Origin: Clostridia bacterium
GTDB taxonomy: Bacteria > Bacillota > Clostridia > Oscillospirales > CAG-272
Length of the DNA: 64,000 nucleotides
Reading direction: 5' to 3'
Assembly (NCBI GenBank): GCA_017408585.1
Contig: JAFQUJ010000009.1
Span: 111,918-175,917, forward strand
Part shown: positions 41,499-49,660 of the stretch, in pieces
Layout of the letters: each line of letters starts with the position of its first letter
How positions within the stretch are numbered: position 1 is the stretch's first letter
Made by a program: the position numbers and the translations under genes
Notes under the pieces: model-generated
Seen by the model: the letters and a program-made list of their open reading frames with translations, nothing else
Told to the model about the DNA's origin: nothing
Database searches by the model: none

Positions 41499-41574
41499 TG
41501 GCTGGGATGGATGGGTTCGAACCATCGAAATGCCAGAGTCAAAGTCTGGTGCCTTACCGCTTGGCTACATCCCA
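41499..41574 (-). tRNA. trnQ: tRNA-Gln (anticodon TTG)
   Basis: On the minus strand a complete cloverleaf is visible. Acceptor stem TGGGATG/CATCCCA, D-arm AGCCAAGCGGTAAGGC, anticodon stem CCAGA/TCTGG around CTTTGAC (anticodon TTG, reading CAA), T-arm with GGTTCGAACC, discriminator G, and an encoded CCA. Length 76. It has a promoter (41622 to 41594) and a terminator. It is a single-copy unit next to the accessory island, in keeping with tRNA genes as integration sites. Confidence 0.96.
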
Positions 41575-41593
41575 ATATCTTGCGTGCGTTAGT

Positions 41594-41622
41594 ATTGTAT
41601 CATAAAAAAATCAACTTGTCAA
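41594..41622 (-). promoter_or_regulatory. Sigma-A promoter of tRNA-Gln
   Basis: Minus strand: TTGACA (41622-41617), 17 bases, TACAAT (41599-41594), about 20 bases before the tRNA 5' end. Confidence 0.85.
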
Positions 41623-41687
41623 CATTTTTTTGAAAATAATAAAACTTTTTTTAAAAGACTTGAAAAATCGGGAAAGCAATACTATTA

Positions 41688-41716
41688 TTGACAAATAAAA
41701 CGCGATAATGTATAAT
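41688..41716 (+). promoter_or_regulatory. Consensus sigma-A promoter of the DUF5131 gene
   Basis: TTGACA (41688-41693), 17 bases, TATAAT (41711-41716). Confidence 0.88.
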
Positions 41717-41739
41717 AAATAAAAAGAAGGGGTGATAAA

Positions 41740-42597
41740 ATGCAAATGTGGAGTCCTTGGCACGGATGCCGAAAAATTTCAGAGGGCTGTGAAAATTGCT
41801 ATATGTATTACCTCGATAAAATAAGAGATCGTGATGGTAGCGTAATCTATAAAACGCAAAGCTTTTATTTGCCAATAGAGCGCAATCGTCGAGGCGAATA
41901 TATCGTTCCCTCCGGCTCAACGCTTAGCACCTGTATGTCATCTGACTTTTTCCTCGAGGAAGCAGACGAGTGGAGGACAGAGGCGTGGCAAATGATGCGC
42001 GAAAGAAGCGATGTCAAATTTTTCATAATCACCAAGCGCGTACACCGAATAAAAGACACTCTCCCTGCTGATTGGGGCGATGGCTACGAAAATGTTGAAA
42101 TAAATATCACCTGTGAAAACCAAAAAAGAGCAGACGAGCGCTTGCCCATCTTGCTCGAGCTTCCCTTGAAGCACAAGGGAGTCGCGGTATCACCATTTAT
42201 TAGCGAGGTTCATCTTGATAAATATCTAAAAAGTGGAGAAATCGAGGTTGTTTCCTGTGGTGGAGAAAACTACGAGGGCGCACGCCCCTGTGACTTTGAA
42301 TGGGTTAAAATTCTGCGTAACGAATGTGAGCAAAACAATGTTACCTTCTGCTTTTTTGAAACGGGAACTGTCTTTATAAAGGATGGCAAAAAATACCACA
42401 TTCCATCAAAGCCAATACAAAGTAAAATGGCGCACAAATCAAAAATGAATTTCGAGGGCAGACCAAGAACCTTTAATTTGATTGACGCAATGGGAAATCC
42501 TGTGCCTCAATATCAGCCCAAATTTCGAAAAAATTGCGACACCTGTGGCAATAAAATGCTATGCTCAGGCTGTTCAAATTGTGGCAAATGTAAATGA
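41740..42597 (+). CDS. DUF5131 (phage Gp37/Gp68-type) cysteine-rich protein
   Basis: The 285-residue protein starts with MWSPWHGCRKISEGCENCY, the family's Cys-x6-Cys-x2-Cys cluster, which resembles a radical-SAM or iron-sulfur site. The family, first described from phages, has unknown function. FFIITKRVHRIKDTLP and NITCENQKRADERLPIL are also typical. The last 20 residues contain seven cysteines (CDTCGNKMLCSGC...), suggesting a second metal site. The ribosome site is AAGGGGTGATAAA. Confidence 0.85.
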   Translation: MQMWSPWHGCRKISEGCENCYMYYLDKIRDRDGSVIYKTQSFYLPIERNRRGEYIVPSGSTLSTCMSSDFFLEEADEWRTEAWQMMRERSDVKFFIITKRVHRIKDTLPADWGDGYENVEINITCENQKRADERLPILLELPLKHKGVAVSPFISEVHLDKYLKSGEIEVVSCGGENYEGARPCDFEWVKILRNECEQNNVTFCFFETGTVFIKDGKKYHIPSKPIQSKMAHKSKMNFEGRPRTFNLIDAMGNPVPQYQPKFRKNCDTCGNKMLCSGCSNCGKCK

Positions 42598-42682
42598 AGC
42601 TCGCATTTTTGGCTTAAAAGGATTAATATCCGAAATATCCGGAGAAATCAAATAATATTTAAGTGAAAGGATACTAAAGCTC

Positions 42683-43942
42683 TTGAAAAAAATATTCTTA
42701 TTAATATTGATAATTACTGTGTGCATTTTGCTGATATCCTGCAACTCACAAAACGAGTCAACAGATGATAAAGGCTACTCGTCATTTGACTCAAGTCTAC
42801 AAAATACAGACACATCTGTTGACGAAACGGAAAGCTCCTCGGAGAGCGAAACGGTTGACGAGAACAACGCATATCGAGATATTCCACGCTTTGTGCCCTC
42901 GGGATATAAGAAATGCACCTTTGCAATTGACGAGTCATCATATGTGCTAAAGACAGAAATTCCTCTCGAATGGCTTTTGTCAAGAATAGATGGCGGTTAT
43001 AAAATAATAAGAAGCGGAAAACAAATAGGAAGTGTAATAATAAGCGAGGCGAATGACGAGGCAGATTGGGAAATTGTTTCGACTCGTCAAAAGACAAATG
43101 GCGAAATAACAACTGTCGAAAAAATAGAGAAAAAGGGTACAGGCGATACTCTCGAATTTAGATACAGGTGGCAGTATTCCTTCATAGAGAATGATGAGCC
43201 TAAGCAAATAAACATATATGTAAATTGCCCCGAGGTTTATCCACTTGTTAGTTATACAATGTATTCCGATTCTGACCTTAAGCCACTTCGTTCCGATCCT
43301 CAAATGGGCACTCTTCCGTCAAGCCTTGATGGTAAAAATATGCTTATCTTGGGAAACAGCTTTGTCGGCACATCAAATATCGGCAGAATACTTCAAGACC
43401 TTCTTTTATCAAATGGCAAGAATGGCACAGTCACCCCCATCTCCATCGGAATGGGCAATATAGGTAAATATGCAATAGACGAAGATTTGCTAAACACTTT
43501 AAGGAGTGGAGATTACGATGTCTTGTTCATAAGTGGCTTCTATACTAGTGACGATACTATGTCACTCAAAATTTTCAAGGAAGCGTGCGAGGCCGGTGGT
43601 GTTGCTCTTGTAGTAATGCCTGCTCATAATGAAAATCTCTCAAGTGCGATGAAATCCGCCGAGGCGTGCGAGCTACCAATGATAAATTGGAAGGGCGAGC
43701 TTGATGAGCTAATAGCAAGTGGAATTGATAAATCGTACTTGTGCATAAATGACTCTTATTCACATAGCACCCCTTTGGCAGGCTATGTAGGAGCGCATAT
43801 GATTTATCGAGCAATTTATGCTCAAGCTCCTGAAAACTCGGGAACAATTCTTTCTGAATATGAAATTTCAAGACTTGGAGATTACGCGTCAACAGGCGTT
43901 TTCTATGTTGCCAATCCTGCTGGAATAAATTACCTAAAATAA
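42683..43942 (+). CDS. Lipoprotein with C-terminal SGNH-like domain
   Basis: A 419-residue predicted lipoprotein starting at TTG, with GAAAGGA 11 bases upstream. The signal peptide KKIFLLILIITVCILLISC ends in a lipobox Cys at residue 20. A Ser/Asp/Glu-rich linker follows (about 22-62). A middle beta-rich domain extends to about 210. From about 215 comes an SGNH/DUF4886-like domain: NMLILGNSFVGTSNIGRIL with block I Ser, and the late motif DSYSHSTPLAGYVGAHMIYRA. It may be a surface-anchored carbohydrate esterase, though no substrate is evident. It is 85 bases after the DUF5131 gene. Confidence 0.78.
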   Translation: MKKIFLLILIITVCILLISCNSQNESTDDKGYSSFDSSLQNTDTSVDETESSSESETVDENNAYRDIPRFVPSGYKKCTFAIDESSYVLKTEIPLEWLLSRIDGGYKIIRSGKQIGSVIISEANDEADWEIVSTRQKTNGEITTVEKIEKKGTGDTLEFRYRWQYSFIENDEPKQINIYVNCPEVYPLVSYTMYSDSDLKPLRSDPQMGTLPSSLDGKNMLILGNSFVGTSNIGRILQDLLLSNGKNGTVTPISIGMGNIGKYAIDEDLLNTLRSGDYDVLFISGFYTSDDTMSLKIFKEACEAGGVALVVMPAHNENLSSAMKSAEACELPMINWKGELDELIASGIDKSYLCINDSYSHSTPLAGYVGAHMIYRAIYAQAPENSGTILSEYEISRLGDYASTGVFYVANPAGINYLK

Positions 43943-43944
43943 GT

Positions 43945-43974
43945 AAAAGCCTCGACACAGGTCGAGGCTTTTTA
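43945..43974. terminator. Bidirectional terminator
   Basis: AAAAGCCTCGAC (43945-43956) pairs with GTCGAGGCTTTT (43961-43972) around ACAG, between two convergent genes. Confidence 0.9.
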
Positions 43975-44811
43975 TTAGTTATCAAGTCTTTTTATAAGAG
44001 ATGGCAAGCATTTTTCAAATTTCGTTCCGTATTTGTGATTTTCTGCATCGGGAATGGTTGCCTTAATGGTTTCAACAGTAAAATCAACAGCTAGACGAAG
44101 CGCTTCCTTTTCTTCAATGCCACGAGTGAGCGCACCTGCAAAAACGCTTGCGAAGGTGTCGCCTGTGCCATGAAAATTCATAGGAATGTTTGAAGCAAAG
44201 TAAGAATAAAATTCGTCCGTATCGCTATCATAAAGCACAGCACCCTGTGTGTCCTTTTCATAGGAAATTCCCGTCAAAACAGCCTTCTTAGCGCCAAGAA
44301 CGCAAAGCATCTTCAAAACATCTTTTATGTATTCCTCGTCATAGCTTTCCTTGTATTCAAGTCCAAGCATAAATGACGCCTCTGTGAGATTAGGAACAAT
44401 AATGTCAGCAATCGCGCAAAGCTTAGCCATATGTGGTGGAAAGCTTTCATCAAAGCCCGTGTAAAGCTTGCCCTTGTCACCCATGGCAGGGTCAACAAAA
44501 AGCAAATTGTCCTCGCGCTTGAATTCATTTGCAAAATCAATAACATAATCAATTTGTGAATGCGAGCCAAGATAGCCTGTGTAAATTGTATCAAAGGAAA
44601 GCTTGTATTTTTTCCAATGCTCCTTGATTTTTGGAATATCCTCGCTCAAATCACGGAATGTAAAGCCCTCAAATCCACCGGTATGTGTCGATAAAACGGA
44701 AGTTGGAATTATCGCGCACTCAATGCCCATAGCCGAAATTATCGGCAGAGCAACGGTGATAGAGCACTTGCCAAAGCAAGAAATATCTTGTATTGTAACA
44801 ACTCTTTTCAT
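43975..44811 (-). CDS. pdxY: Pyridoxal/pyridoxamine kinase
   Basis: A ribokinase-fold enzyme that phosphorylates B6 vitamers for salvage of PLP. The 278-residue protein begins KRVVTIQDISCFGKCSITVALPI and has VLSTHTGGFEGFTFRD, YTGYLGSHSQIDYV, LLFVDPAMGDKGKLY and NFHGTGDTFASVFAGAL, where the Asp is the catalytic base. The start at 44811 follows GAGAGGTTATTT. The upstream in-frame ATG (44835) lacks a site. Single-gene unit with a consensus promoter. The choice between pdxY and pdxK names is not certain. Confidence 0.88.
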   Translation of the reverse strand: MKRVVTIQDISCFGKCSITVALPIISAMGIECAIIPTSVLSTHTGGFEGFTFRDLSEDIPKIKEHWKKYKLSFDTIYTGYLGSHSQIDYVIDFANEFKREDNLLFVDPAMGDKGKLYTGFDESFPPHMAKLCAIADIIVPNLTEASFMLGLEYKESYDEEYIKDVLKMLCVLGAKKAVLTGISYEKDTQGAVLYDSDTDEFYSYFASNIPMNFHGTGDTFASVFAGALTRGIEEKEALRLAVDFTVETIKATIPDAENHKYGTKFEKCLPSLIKRLDN

Positions 44812-44872
44812 AAATAACCTCTCAATAAAAGCCATAGAACAAGGTCAAAGCCCTCGCCCTTTGCACGCTATA

Positions 44873-44901
44873 ATTATATACCTAAGTGCGCCCAATGTCA
44901 A
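44873..44901 (-). promoter_or_regulatory. Consensus sigma-A promoter of the pyridoxal kinase gene
   Basis: Minus strand: TTGACA (44901-44896), 17 bases, TATAAT (44878-44873). Confidence 0.85.
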
Positions 44902-44948
44902 GCGCCGACGCAAAAAAACAAAAAATCCCATAAATTTGTTCAATCTTA

Positions 44949-44977
44949 TTTACAAATTGATTTTTTTGTGCTAATAT
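44949..44977 (+). promoter_or_regulatory. Sigma-A promoter of pduL
   Basis: TTTACA (44949-44954), 17 bases, TAATAT (44972-44977). Confidence 0.6.
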
Positions 44978-45012
44978 ATATGTGGTAAAAAATTTAATAG
45001 GAGATACATATT

Positions 45013-45585
45013 ATGCAAAACAAAGTAATTGTAGAAACAAGTGCGCGTCATGTGCACCTTTCAAGAGAGCATGTTGAAATCCTTTTTGGCGCAGGACATG
45101 AGCTTACCTTTAAAAAGGATCTAAGCCAACCCGGTCAGTTCGCATGCGAGGAAAGAGTAACAGTTGTAGGCCCAAAGAACAAGATTGAAAGAGTAATCGT
45201 TCTCGGCCCGGAAAGAAAGGCATCACAGGTTGAGGTTTCACTTACCGACGCTCGTAATCTTGGTATCGTCGCTCCCGTTCGTGAGAGTGGAGATGTTGCA
45301 GGCTCCGGCGCTTGCAAGCTTGTTGGACCTTGCGGAGAGGTAGAGCTTAGCGAGGGCGTTATCGTTGCAAAAAGACACATTCACTTCACACCGGCTGAGG
45401 CAGCTGCTGCAGGAGTTGAGGATAAAGAGGTTGTAAAGGTAAAGATTGTATCTGAAAGAACAACCATTTTTGATGATGTTGTTGTAAGAGTTCATCCAAA
45501 CTTCAGCGCAGCAATGCACATCGATACAGACGAGTCAAATGCTGCTTGCGCATTCGGCGAAATCTATGGTGAAATCATAAAATAA
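45013..45585 (+). CDS. pduL: PduL-type phosphate acyltransferase
   Basis: It interconverts acyl-CoA and acyl-phosphate. In a fermenter without a microcompartment operon it most likely does the acetyl-CoA step of acetate formation. The 190-residue protein has both PTAC domains, each with its zinc-binding HxH motif: ARHVHLSREHVE at about 11-22 and KRHIHFTPAEA near 119-129. There is no N-terminal targeting extension and no microcompartment shell gene nearby, supporting a cytosolic housekeeping role. The ribosome site is TAGGAGATACATATT. Confidence 0.92.
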   Translation: MQNKVIVETSARHVHLSREHVEILFGAGHELTFKKDLSQPGQFACEERVTVVGPKNKIERVIVLGPERKASQVEVSLTDARNLGIVAPVRESGDVAGSGACKLVGPCGEVELSEGVIVAKRHIHFTPAEAAAAGVEDKEVVKVKIVSERTTIFDDVVVRVHPNFSAAMHIDTDESNAACAFGEIYGEIIK

Positions 45586-45590
45586 TTTCC

Positions 45591-45621
45591 AAAGAGAGCT
45601 ATAAAAATAGCTCTCTTTCTT
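45591..45621 (+). terminator. Rho-independent terminator after pduL
   Basis: AAAGAGAGCTAT (45591-45602) pairs with ATAGCTCTCTTT (45607-45618) around AAAA. Confidence 0.85.
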
Positions 45622-45637
45622 ATATGCGCACTCACAC

Positions 45638-45666
45638 TTGACAAATTTTTAAATATATGATATAAT
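45638..45666 (+). promoter_or_regulatory. Consensus sigma-A promoter of the esterase operon
   Basis: TTGACA (45638-45643), 17 bases, TATAAT (45661-45666). Confidence 0.88.
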
Positions 45667-45700
45667 ATACATAATTATTTTTTAAATTATGGAGCGCAAA

Positions 45701-46354
45701 ATGGTACAGTATCTAAGCAAGAGCTTCGAAAAAAGCCCAACATCACTTAAATATATTCTCACAACGCCAACCGATTTTGATAAAAACGAAAAGCTTCCAT
45801 TGCTTGTATTCTTACATGGCGCCGGTGAGCGAGGCGACGATATTGAGCTTGTAAAAACTCACGGCATTCCAAGGTATTTTACTCAAAACCAAGACCATCT
45901 GGGGCTAAGAGTAATCACTCTCTCCCCACAATGCCCACAGGAGCGCACATGGTATGACTATAAATGGGATGTCATTTCACTAATAGACCAAATAGCCGAC
46001 GAATATAATGTGGATAAGGACAGAATTTCACTTTGTGGAATTAGTATGGGTGGATTTGGAACATGGGAAATCGCCCTTCAAGTATCTGAAAAATTCAGCG
46101 CAATCGCACCAATCTGCGGTGGCGGAATGAATTGGCGTGCATGGTATCTTCGCAACATACCAATAAGAGTATTTCACGGAAGGCTAGATGATATAGTTCC
46201 AATAACTCATTCCGAAGCGATGGTTAATTCAATCAAGCTTCAAGGTGGAAACATAGAATTCACAATTTATGACGATTTAGGACACTGTTGCTGGGATAGG
46301 GCATTTGAGGAAACTGACTTAATTTCATGGCTTGTAAATTCCAAAAGAAAATAA
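45701..46354 (+). CDS. Alpha/beta-hydrolase (esterase/feruloyl-esterase-like)
   Basis: A 217-residue serine hydrolase. LPLLVFLHGAGERGDD gives the oxyanion hole, LCGISMGGFGTWEIAL the nucleophile Ser, VFHGRLDDIVP the acid, and LGHCCWDRAF the His. The pattern matches the PHB-depolymerase/feruloyl-esterase branch often annotated as predicted peptidase. There is no signal peptide, so it acts in the cytoplasm. The start at 45701 follows TGGAGCGCAAA. The ATG at 45689 has no site. It is co-transcribed with the lipid kinase 12 bases downstream. Confidence 0.85.
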   Translation: MVQYLSKSFEKSPTSLKYILTTPTDFDKNEKLPLLVFLHGAGERGDDIELVKTHGIPRYFTQNQDHLGLRVITLSPQCPQERTWYDYKWDVISLIDQIADEYNVDKDRISLCGISMGGFGTWEIALQVSEKFSAIAPICGGGMNWRAWYLRNIPIRVFHGRLDDIVPITHSEAMVNSIKLQGGNIEFTIYDDLGHCCWDRAFEETDLISWLVNSKRK

Positions 46355-46366
46355 AGAGGTATTTTT

Positions 46367-47275
46367 ATGGAAAAATTGAATGGCGCAAAAAGAAAAATTA
46401 AGCAAATAATGCATATTCTTAACCCCCTTGCAGGAAAAGGCCGTGCTGCTGAAATCAAGGAAACTCTAGGCGATAATAACTTTGTTTATATGTCAAATTC
46501 AAGCGACGAGGCCGCAAGCTTTATCGAGAAGGCTTGTCAGGAAAATCCCGATACCTGCTTCACCGTATATGGTGGAGACGGAACTGTTTTCAGAGCTGTA
46601 AATGCTCTGATGAAAAGTGGCTACGCTGATAGAGCATCACTTAAAATTGTTCCCGTTGGAAGTGGAAATGACTTTGTTCGTACCTTTGAGGGACAAACAG
46701 GAGAAATCCCTGTTGATGTAATGCAATTTAACGATAAATATGCAGTAAATGTAGTAAATATTGGCTTTGACTGCGAGGTTGTTCGTCGTGCCGCAAAGCT
46801 TAAGAAAAAGCCACTTATTTCAGGTAAAATGGCATATATTCTCGGCGTTGCAGGCGAGCTGTTTACCAAAAAGCCGATTGATGCCGTAATAACTCTTACA
46901 TACCCTGATGGCTCTCAGGAGGTAATCGAGGAAAAGGTTCTGCTTGCAGCCATCTGTAACGGAAAATGGTATGGCGGAGGCTTCCAGCTCGCTCCCGATG
47001 CAAATCCGTCTGACGGACTTTTAAATGTTGAAATCGTTCGTAATGTAAGCAGATCAACATTTATCGGTCTTGTTTCGGATTATAAAAAGGGCACACATAT
47101 TGACCTCGAAACAGGCGAGGTAAAGGAAAAATTCAAGGAACTTATATACTATAAAAAATGCGTAGCCGTTAAAATCGAGGGAATAAGTAGTGTCTGCGCC
47201 GACGGTGAAATCTTCGAGGAAACCGAAATCAATGTTAAGGTGCTCCCACAGGCAATAAATTATATAAGAGATTAA
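46367..47275 (+). CDS. Diacylglycerol/lipid kinase family protein
   Basis: A 302-residue kinase of the DgkB/YegS family, which phosphorylates diacylglycerol or related lipids. HILNPLAGKGRAAEI opens the nucleotide-binding domain. FTVYGGDGTVFRAVNAL carries the GGDGT active-site motif near residue 68, and IVPVGSGNDFVRTF follows. The C-terminal beta-sandwich ends with CADGEIFEETEINVKVLP. Diacylglycerol kinase is usual for recycling lipid from cell-envelope synthesis in Bacillota. The ribosome site is AAAGAGGTATTTTT. Confidence 0.9.
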   Translation: MEKLNGAKRKIKQIMHILNPLAGKGRAAEIKETLGDNNFVYMSNSSDEAASFIEKACQENPDTCFTVYGGDGTVFRAVNALMKSGYADRASLKIVPVGSGNDFVRTFEGQTGEIPVDVMQFNDKYAVNVVNIGFDCEVVRRAAKLKKKPLISGKMAYILGVAGELFTKKPIDAVITLTYPDGSQEVIEEKVLLAAICNGKWYGGGFQLAPDANPSDGLLNVEIVRNVSRSTFIGLVSDYKKGTHIDLETGEVKEKFKELIYYKKCVAVKIEGISSVCADGEIFEETEINVKVLPQAINYIRD

Positions 47276-47284
47276 TTAAAAATC

Positions 47285-47316
47285 AAAATCACCGACACAT
47301 AGTCGGTGATTTTTTG
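47285..47316. terminator. Bidirectional terminator
   Basis: AAAATCACCGAC (47285-47296) pairs with GTCGGTGATTTT (47302-47313). Shared by the lipid kinase and the convergent asd gene. Confidence 0.88.
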
Positions 47317-47326
47317 CTTTATTAAA

Positions 47327-48328
47327 TTATTTTGTGAAAAGCTCAGCGATTTGAACTGCGTTTGTAGCAGCGCCCTTTCTAACCTGGTCGCCACAGCACC
47401 AAAGAGTGATTGCGTTATCAAATACGAGGTCGCGTCTAATTCTACCAACAAAAACAAGGTCTTGGTCGGAGGTAACGATAGGCATAGGATACATTTTGTT
47501 CTCGCCATCGTCATAGAGCTTACAGCCCTTTTCGTTTGCAACAGCCTCGCGAACCTGCTCAACTGTGAGTGGCTCCTCTGTTATAACAGTTACAGAGATT
47601 GAGTGTGAGCGAACAACGGGAACACGAACACATGTGCATGTTACATTAAGATTTGGCAAGTGAAGGATTTTCCTTCCCTCGTTTTGCATCTTCATTTCCT
47701 CGGCGGTAAATCCGTTTTCAAGGAATGAACCGATATGAGGAATTACATTGCAAGCGATTTGATGCTGGAATACCTCAGCCTTAATCTCGCCACCTTCTAT
47801 AAGAGCCTTCATTTGCTCCTCAAGCTCAACAGGGCCGGCAGCGCCTGCACCACTTGTAGCTTGATATGTTGAAGCAACCATGCCCTTGATTTTTGAGAGC
47901 TTGTTAATAGCATTTACAGCAACAAGAGTAATGATTGTAGAGCAGTTAGGGTTAGAGATAACACCGTTGTGCTTGAATGCGTCCTCTGGGTTAATTTCAG
48001 GAATAACAAGTGGAGTTGAAGCGTCCATACGGAATGCGCTTGAATTGTCAATAAATATAGCGCCCGCCTTTACAATATCTTCCTTGAATTGCTTTGCAAC
48101 AGCGTTTGAAGCTGCGCCAAGAACGATGTCAAGACCTTCAAATGCACCAAAGTCAGCGAGCTGAATTTCAAGCTCCTTACCCATAAAAGGAATTTTTTTG
48201 CCAACACTTCTGGCACTAGCAAGGAGTCTTACCTCACCAACAGGAAAATTTCTTTCCTCTAGAATTTTAAGCATCTCACGGCCAACAGCACCTGTTGCGC
48301 CAAGAATACCAATATTAAGCTTTTTCAT
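47327..48328 (-). CDS. asd: Aspartate-semialdehyde dehydrogenase
   Basis: It reduces aspartyl-phosphate to aspartate semialdehyde, the branch point to lysine, threonine and methionine. The 333-residue protein has NIGILGATGAVGREM for NADP, SNPNCSTIITLVAVN with the catalytic Cys near 130, and PVVRSHSISV with the active-site His. It is third in the operon hom-lysC-asd, 1 base after lysC. Confidence 0.95.
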   Translation of the reverse strand: MKKLNIGILGATGAVGREMLKILEERNFPVGEVRLLASARSVGKKIPFMGKELEIQLADFGAFEGLDIVLGAASNAVAKQFKEDIVKAGAIFIDNSSAFRMDASTPLVIPEINPEDAFKHNGVISNPNCSTIITLVAVNAINKLSKIKGMVASTYQATSGAGAAGPVELEEQMKALIEGGEIKAEVFQHQIACNVIPHIGSFLENGFTAEEMKMQNEGRKILHLPNLNVTCTCVRVPVVRSHSISVTVITEEPLTVEQVREAVANEKGCKLYDDGENKMYPMPIVTSDQDLVFVGRIRRDLVFDNAITLWCCGDQVRKGAATNAVQIAELFTK

Positions 48329-48329
48329 T

Positions 48330-49655
48330 TTAATCTACCTCACTTAAATTATAAAGAACTCTAATTGCATTTTTGAAATCCTTATCGTCAACACCAATTA
48401 TAATGTTGATCTCGTCAGCACCCTGCTCAATCATACGAATGTTGATGTTGTTCTCTCCAAGAGAGGTAAAGATTTTGCCTGCAATTCCAATATTAGCAGC
48501 AAGCTTTCTGCCAACAATAGCAATCAAGCTAATGTCGCTTGCAATATTGATTGTGTCAGGAGCGATAGCGTCGTTAAGAGCGCTAAGAAGCTCGTGAAGA
48601 TTTCCCTCGATAGCACTTGAAGCAACTACAACAGAGAAGGAGTCAATAGAGCTGGGAATATGCTCAATTGAAATGCCGAAGCGCTCAAACACCTCAAGAG
48701 CGCGTCTGATATATCCAATTTCGTCATTCATTCTGTTCTTTGCGATTGTGATAATTGAATAGTGCTTCTTACCGGAAATGCCTGTGATGAAGTGAGTGTT
48801 TCTATCCTCCTCGTCCTCGTCAAAGCTTTCCATAATAAGTGTTCCTCTTGCGTTCATATCGTTAGTGTTCTTAATGTAAAGAGGAATTGATTTTTGTCTT
48901 ACAGGGAATACGGTTTCCTCGTGAAGAACCTCAGCTCCCATGTACGAAAGCTCACGAAGCTCAGCGAAGGTAACATTTTCAATAGGTCTTGGATTTTCAA
49001 CAATTCGTGGGTCAGCAGTCATGATACCACTAACATCGGTCCAGTTCTCGTACATATCGGCATTGATTGCCGCAGCCGCAATAGCACCTGTAATATCAGA
49101 GCCACCACGAGAGAAGGTCTTAATGATACCATCAGGCATAGCACCATAGAAGCCCGGAATTACAATGTGAGAGGTGCGCTCAACAATGCTTGCGAGATTT
49201 TCATATGATTTTTCAAAGTTAACCTTGCCATTATAGTTGAACACAAGCCAATCGGCACTATCAACAAACTCATAGCCAAGATATTCAGCCATAAGTCTTG
49301 CGTTTAGATACTCGCCACGAGAAACGATATAGTCAACGCTTGTTTTCTTGTTTAGCTTTGCATGAATAGCCTCAAACTCGCTGTCAAGGTCTTGGCTAAG
49401 ACCACAAGAGGTCTTAATCTCAACATATCTTTCCTTAATTTTGTCAAAAATTTCTTCAAACGATGCGTTATATTTAATATGTGCTTGAAGCAAATATAAT
49501 AAATCTGTTACCTTTGTGTCGCCACTAAAGCGCTTTCCGGGAGCAGAAACAACAACAATAGCCCTTGAAGAATCAGCATCAATAATTTTCTTAACCTTAG
49601 CAAATGACTCGCCCGATGCAAGAGAAGAGCCACCAAACTTTACTACCTTTATCAT
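48330..49655 (-). CDS. lysC: Aspartokinase
   Basis: It phosphorylates aspartate, the first step of the family. The 441-residue protein starts MIKVVKFGGSSLASGESFAKV, the signature. Catalytic motifs such as FSRGGSDITGAIAAAA and NWTDVSGIMTADPRIV follow. The C-terminal third holds two ACT domains (HYSIITIAKNRMNDEIGYIRRAL and ISLIAIVGRKLAANIGIAGKIF), so it should be feedback-inhibited by lysine and/or threonine. It lies between hom and asd with 1-5 base gaps. Confidence 0.95.
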   Translation of the reverse strand: MIKVVKFGGSSLASGESFAKVKKIIDADSSRAIVVVSAPGKRFSGDTKVTDLLYLLQAHIKYNASFEEIFDKIKERYVEIKTSCGLSQDLDSEFEAIHAKLNKKTSVDYIVSRGEYLNARLMAEYLGYEFVDSADWLVFNYNGKVNFEKSYENLASIVERTSHIVIPGFYGAMPDGIIKTFSRGGSDITGAIAAAAINADMYENWTDVSGIMTADPRIVENPRPIENVTFAELRELSYMGAEVLHEETVFPVRQKSIPLYIKNTNDMNARGTLIMESFDEDEEDRNTHFITGISGKKHYSIITIAKNRMNDEIGYIRRALEVFERFGISIEHIPSSIDSFSVVVASSAIEGNLHELLSALNDAIAPDTINIASDISLIAIVGRKLAANIGIAGKIFTSLGENNINIRMIEQGADEINIIIGVDDKDFKNAIRVLYNLSEVD

Positions 49656-49660
49656 TTATA

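Noticed and set aside
40562-41574. tRNA-Gln as the proven attachment site of the island
   Set aside because: Only nine bases (TTGGCTGGG) are shared between the right direct repeat and the tRNA end. No integrase gene is present, so integration is not supported beyond a suggestion.
45013-45585. PduL as part of a bacterial microcompartment
   Set aside because: No shell proteins or diol-dehydratase genes are nearby and there is no N-terminal targeting peptide.
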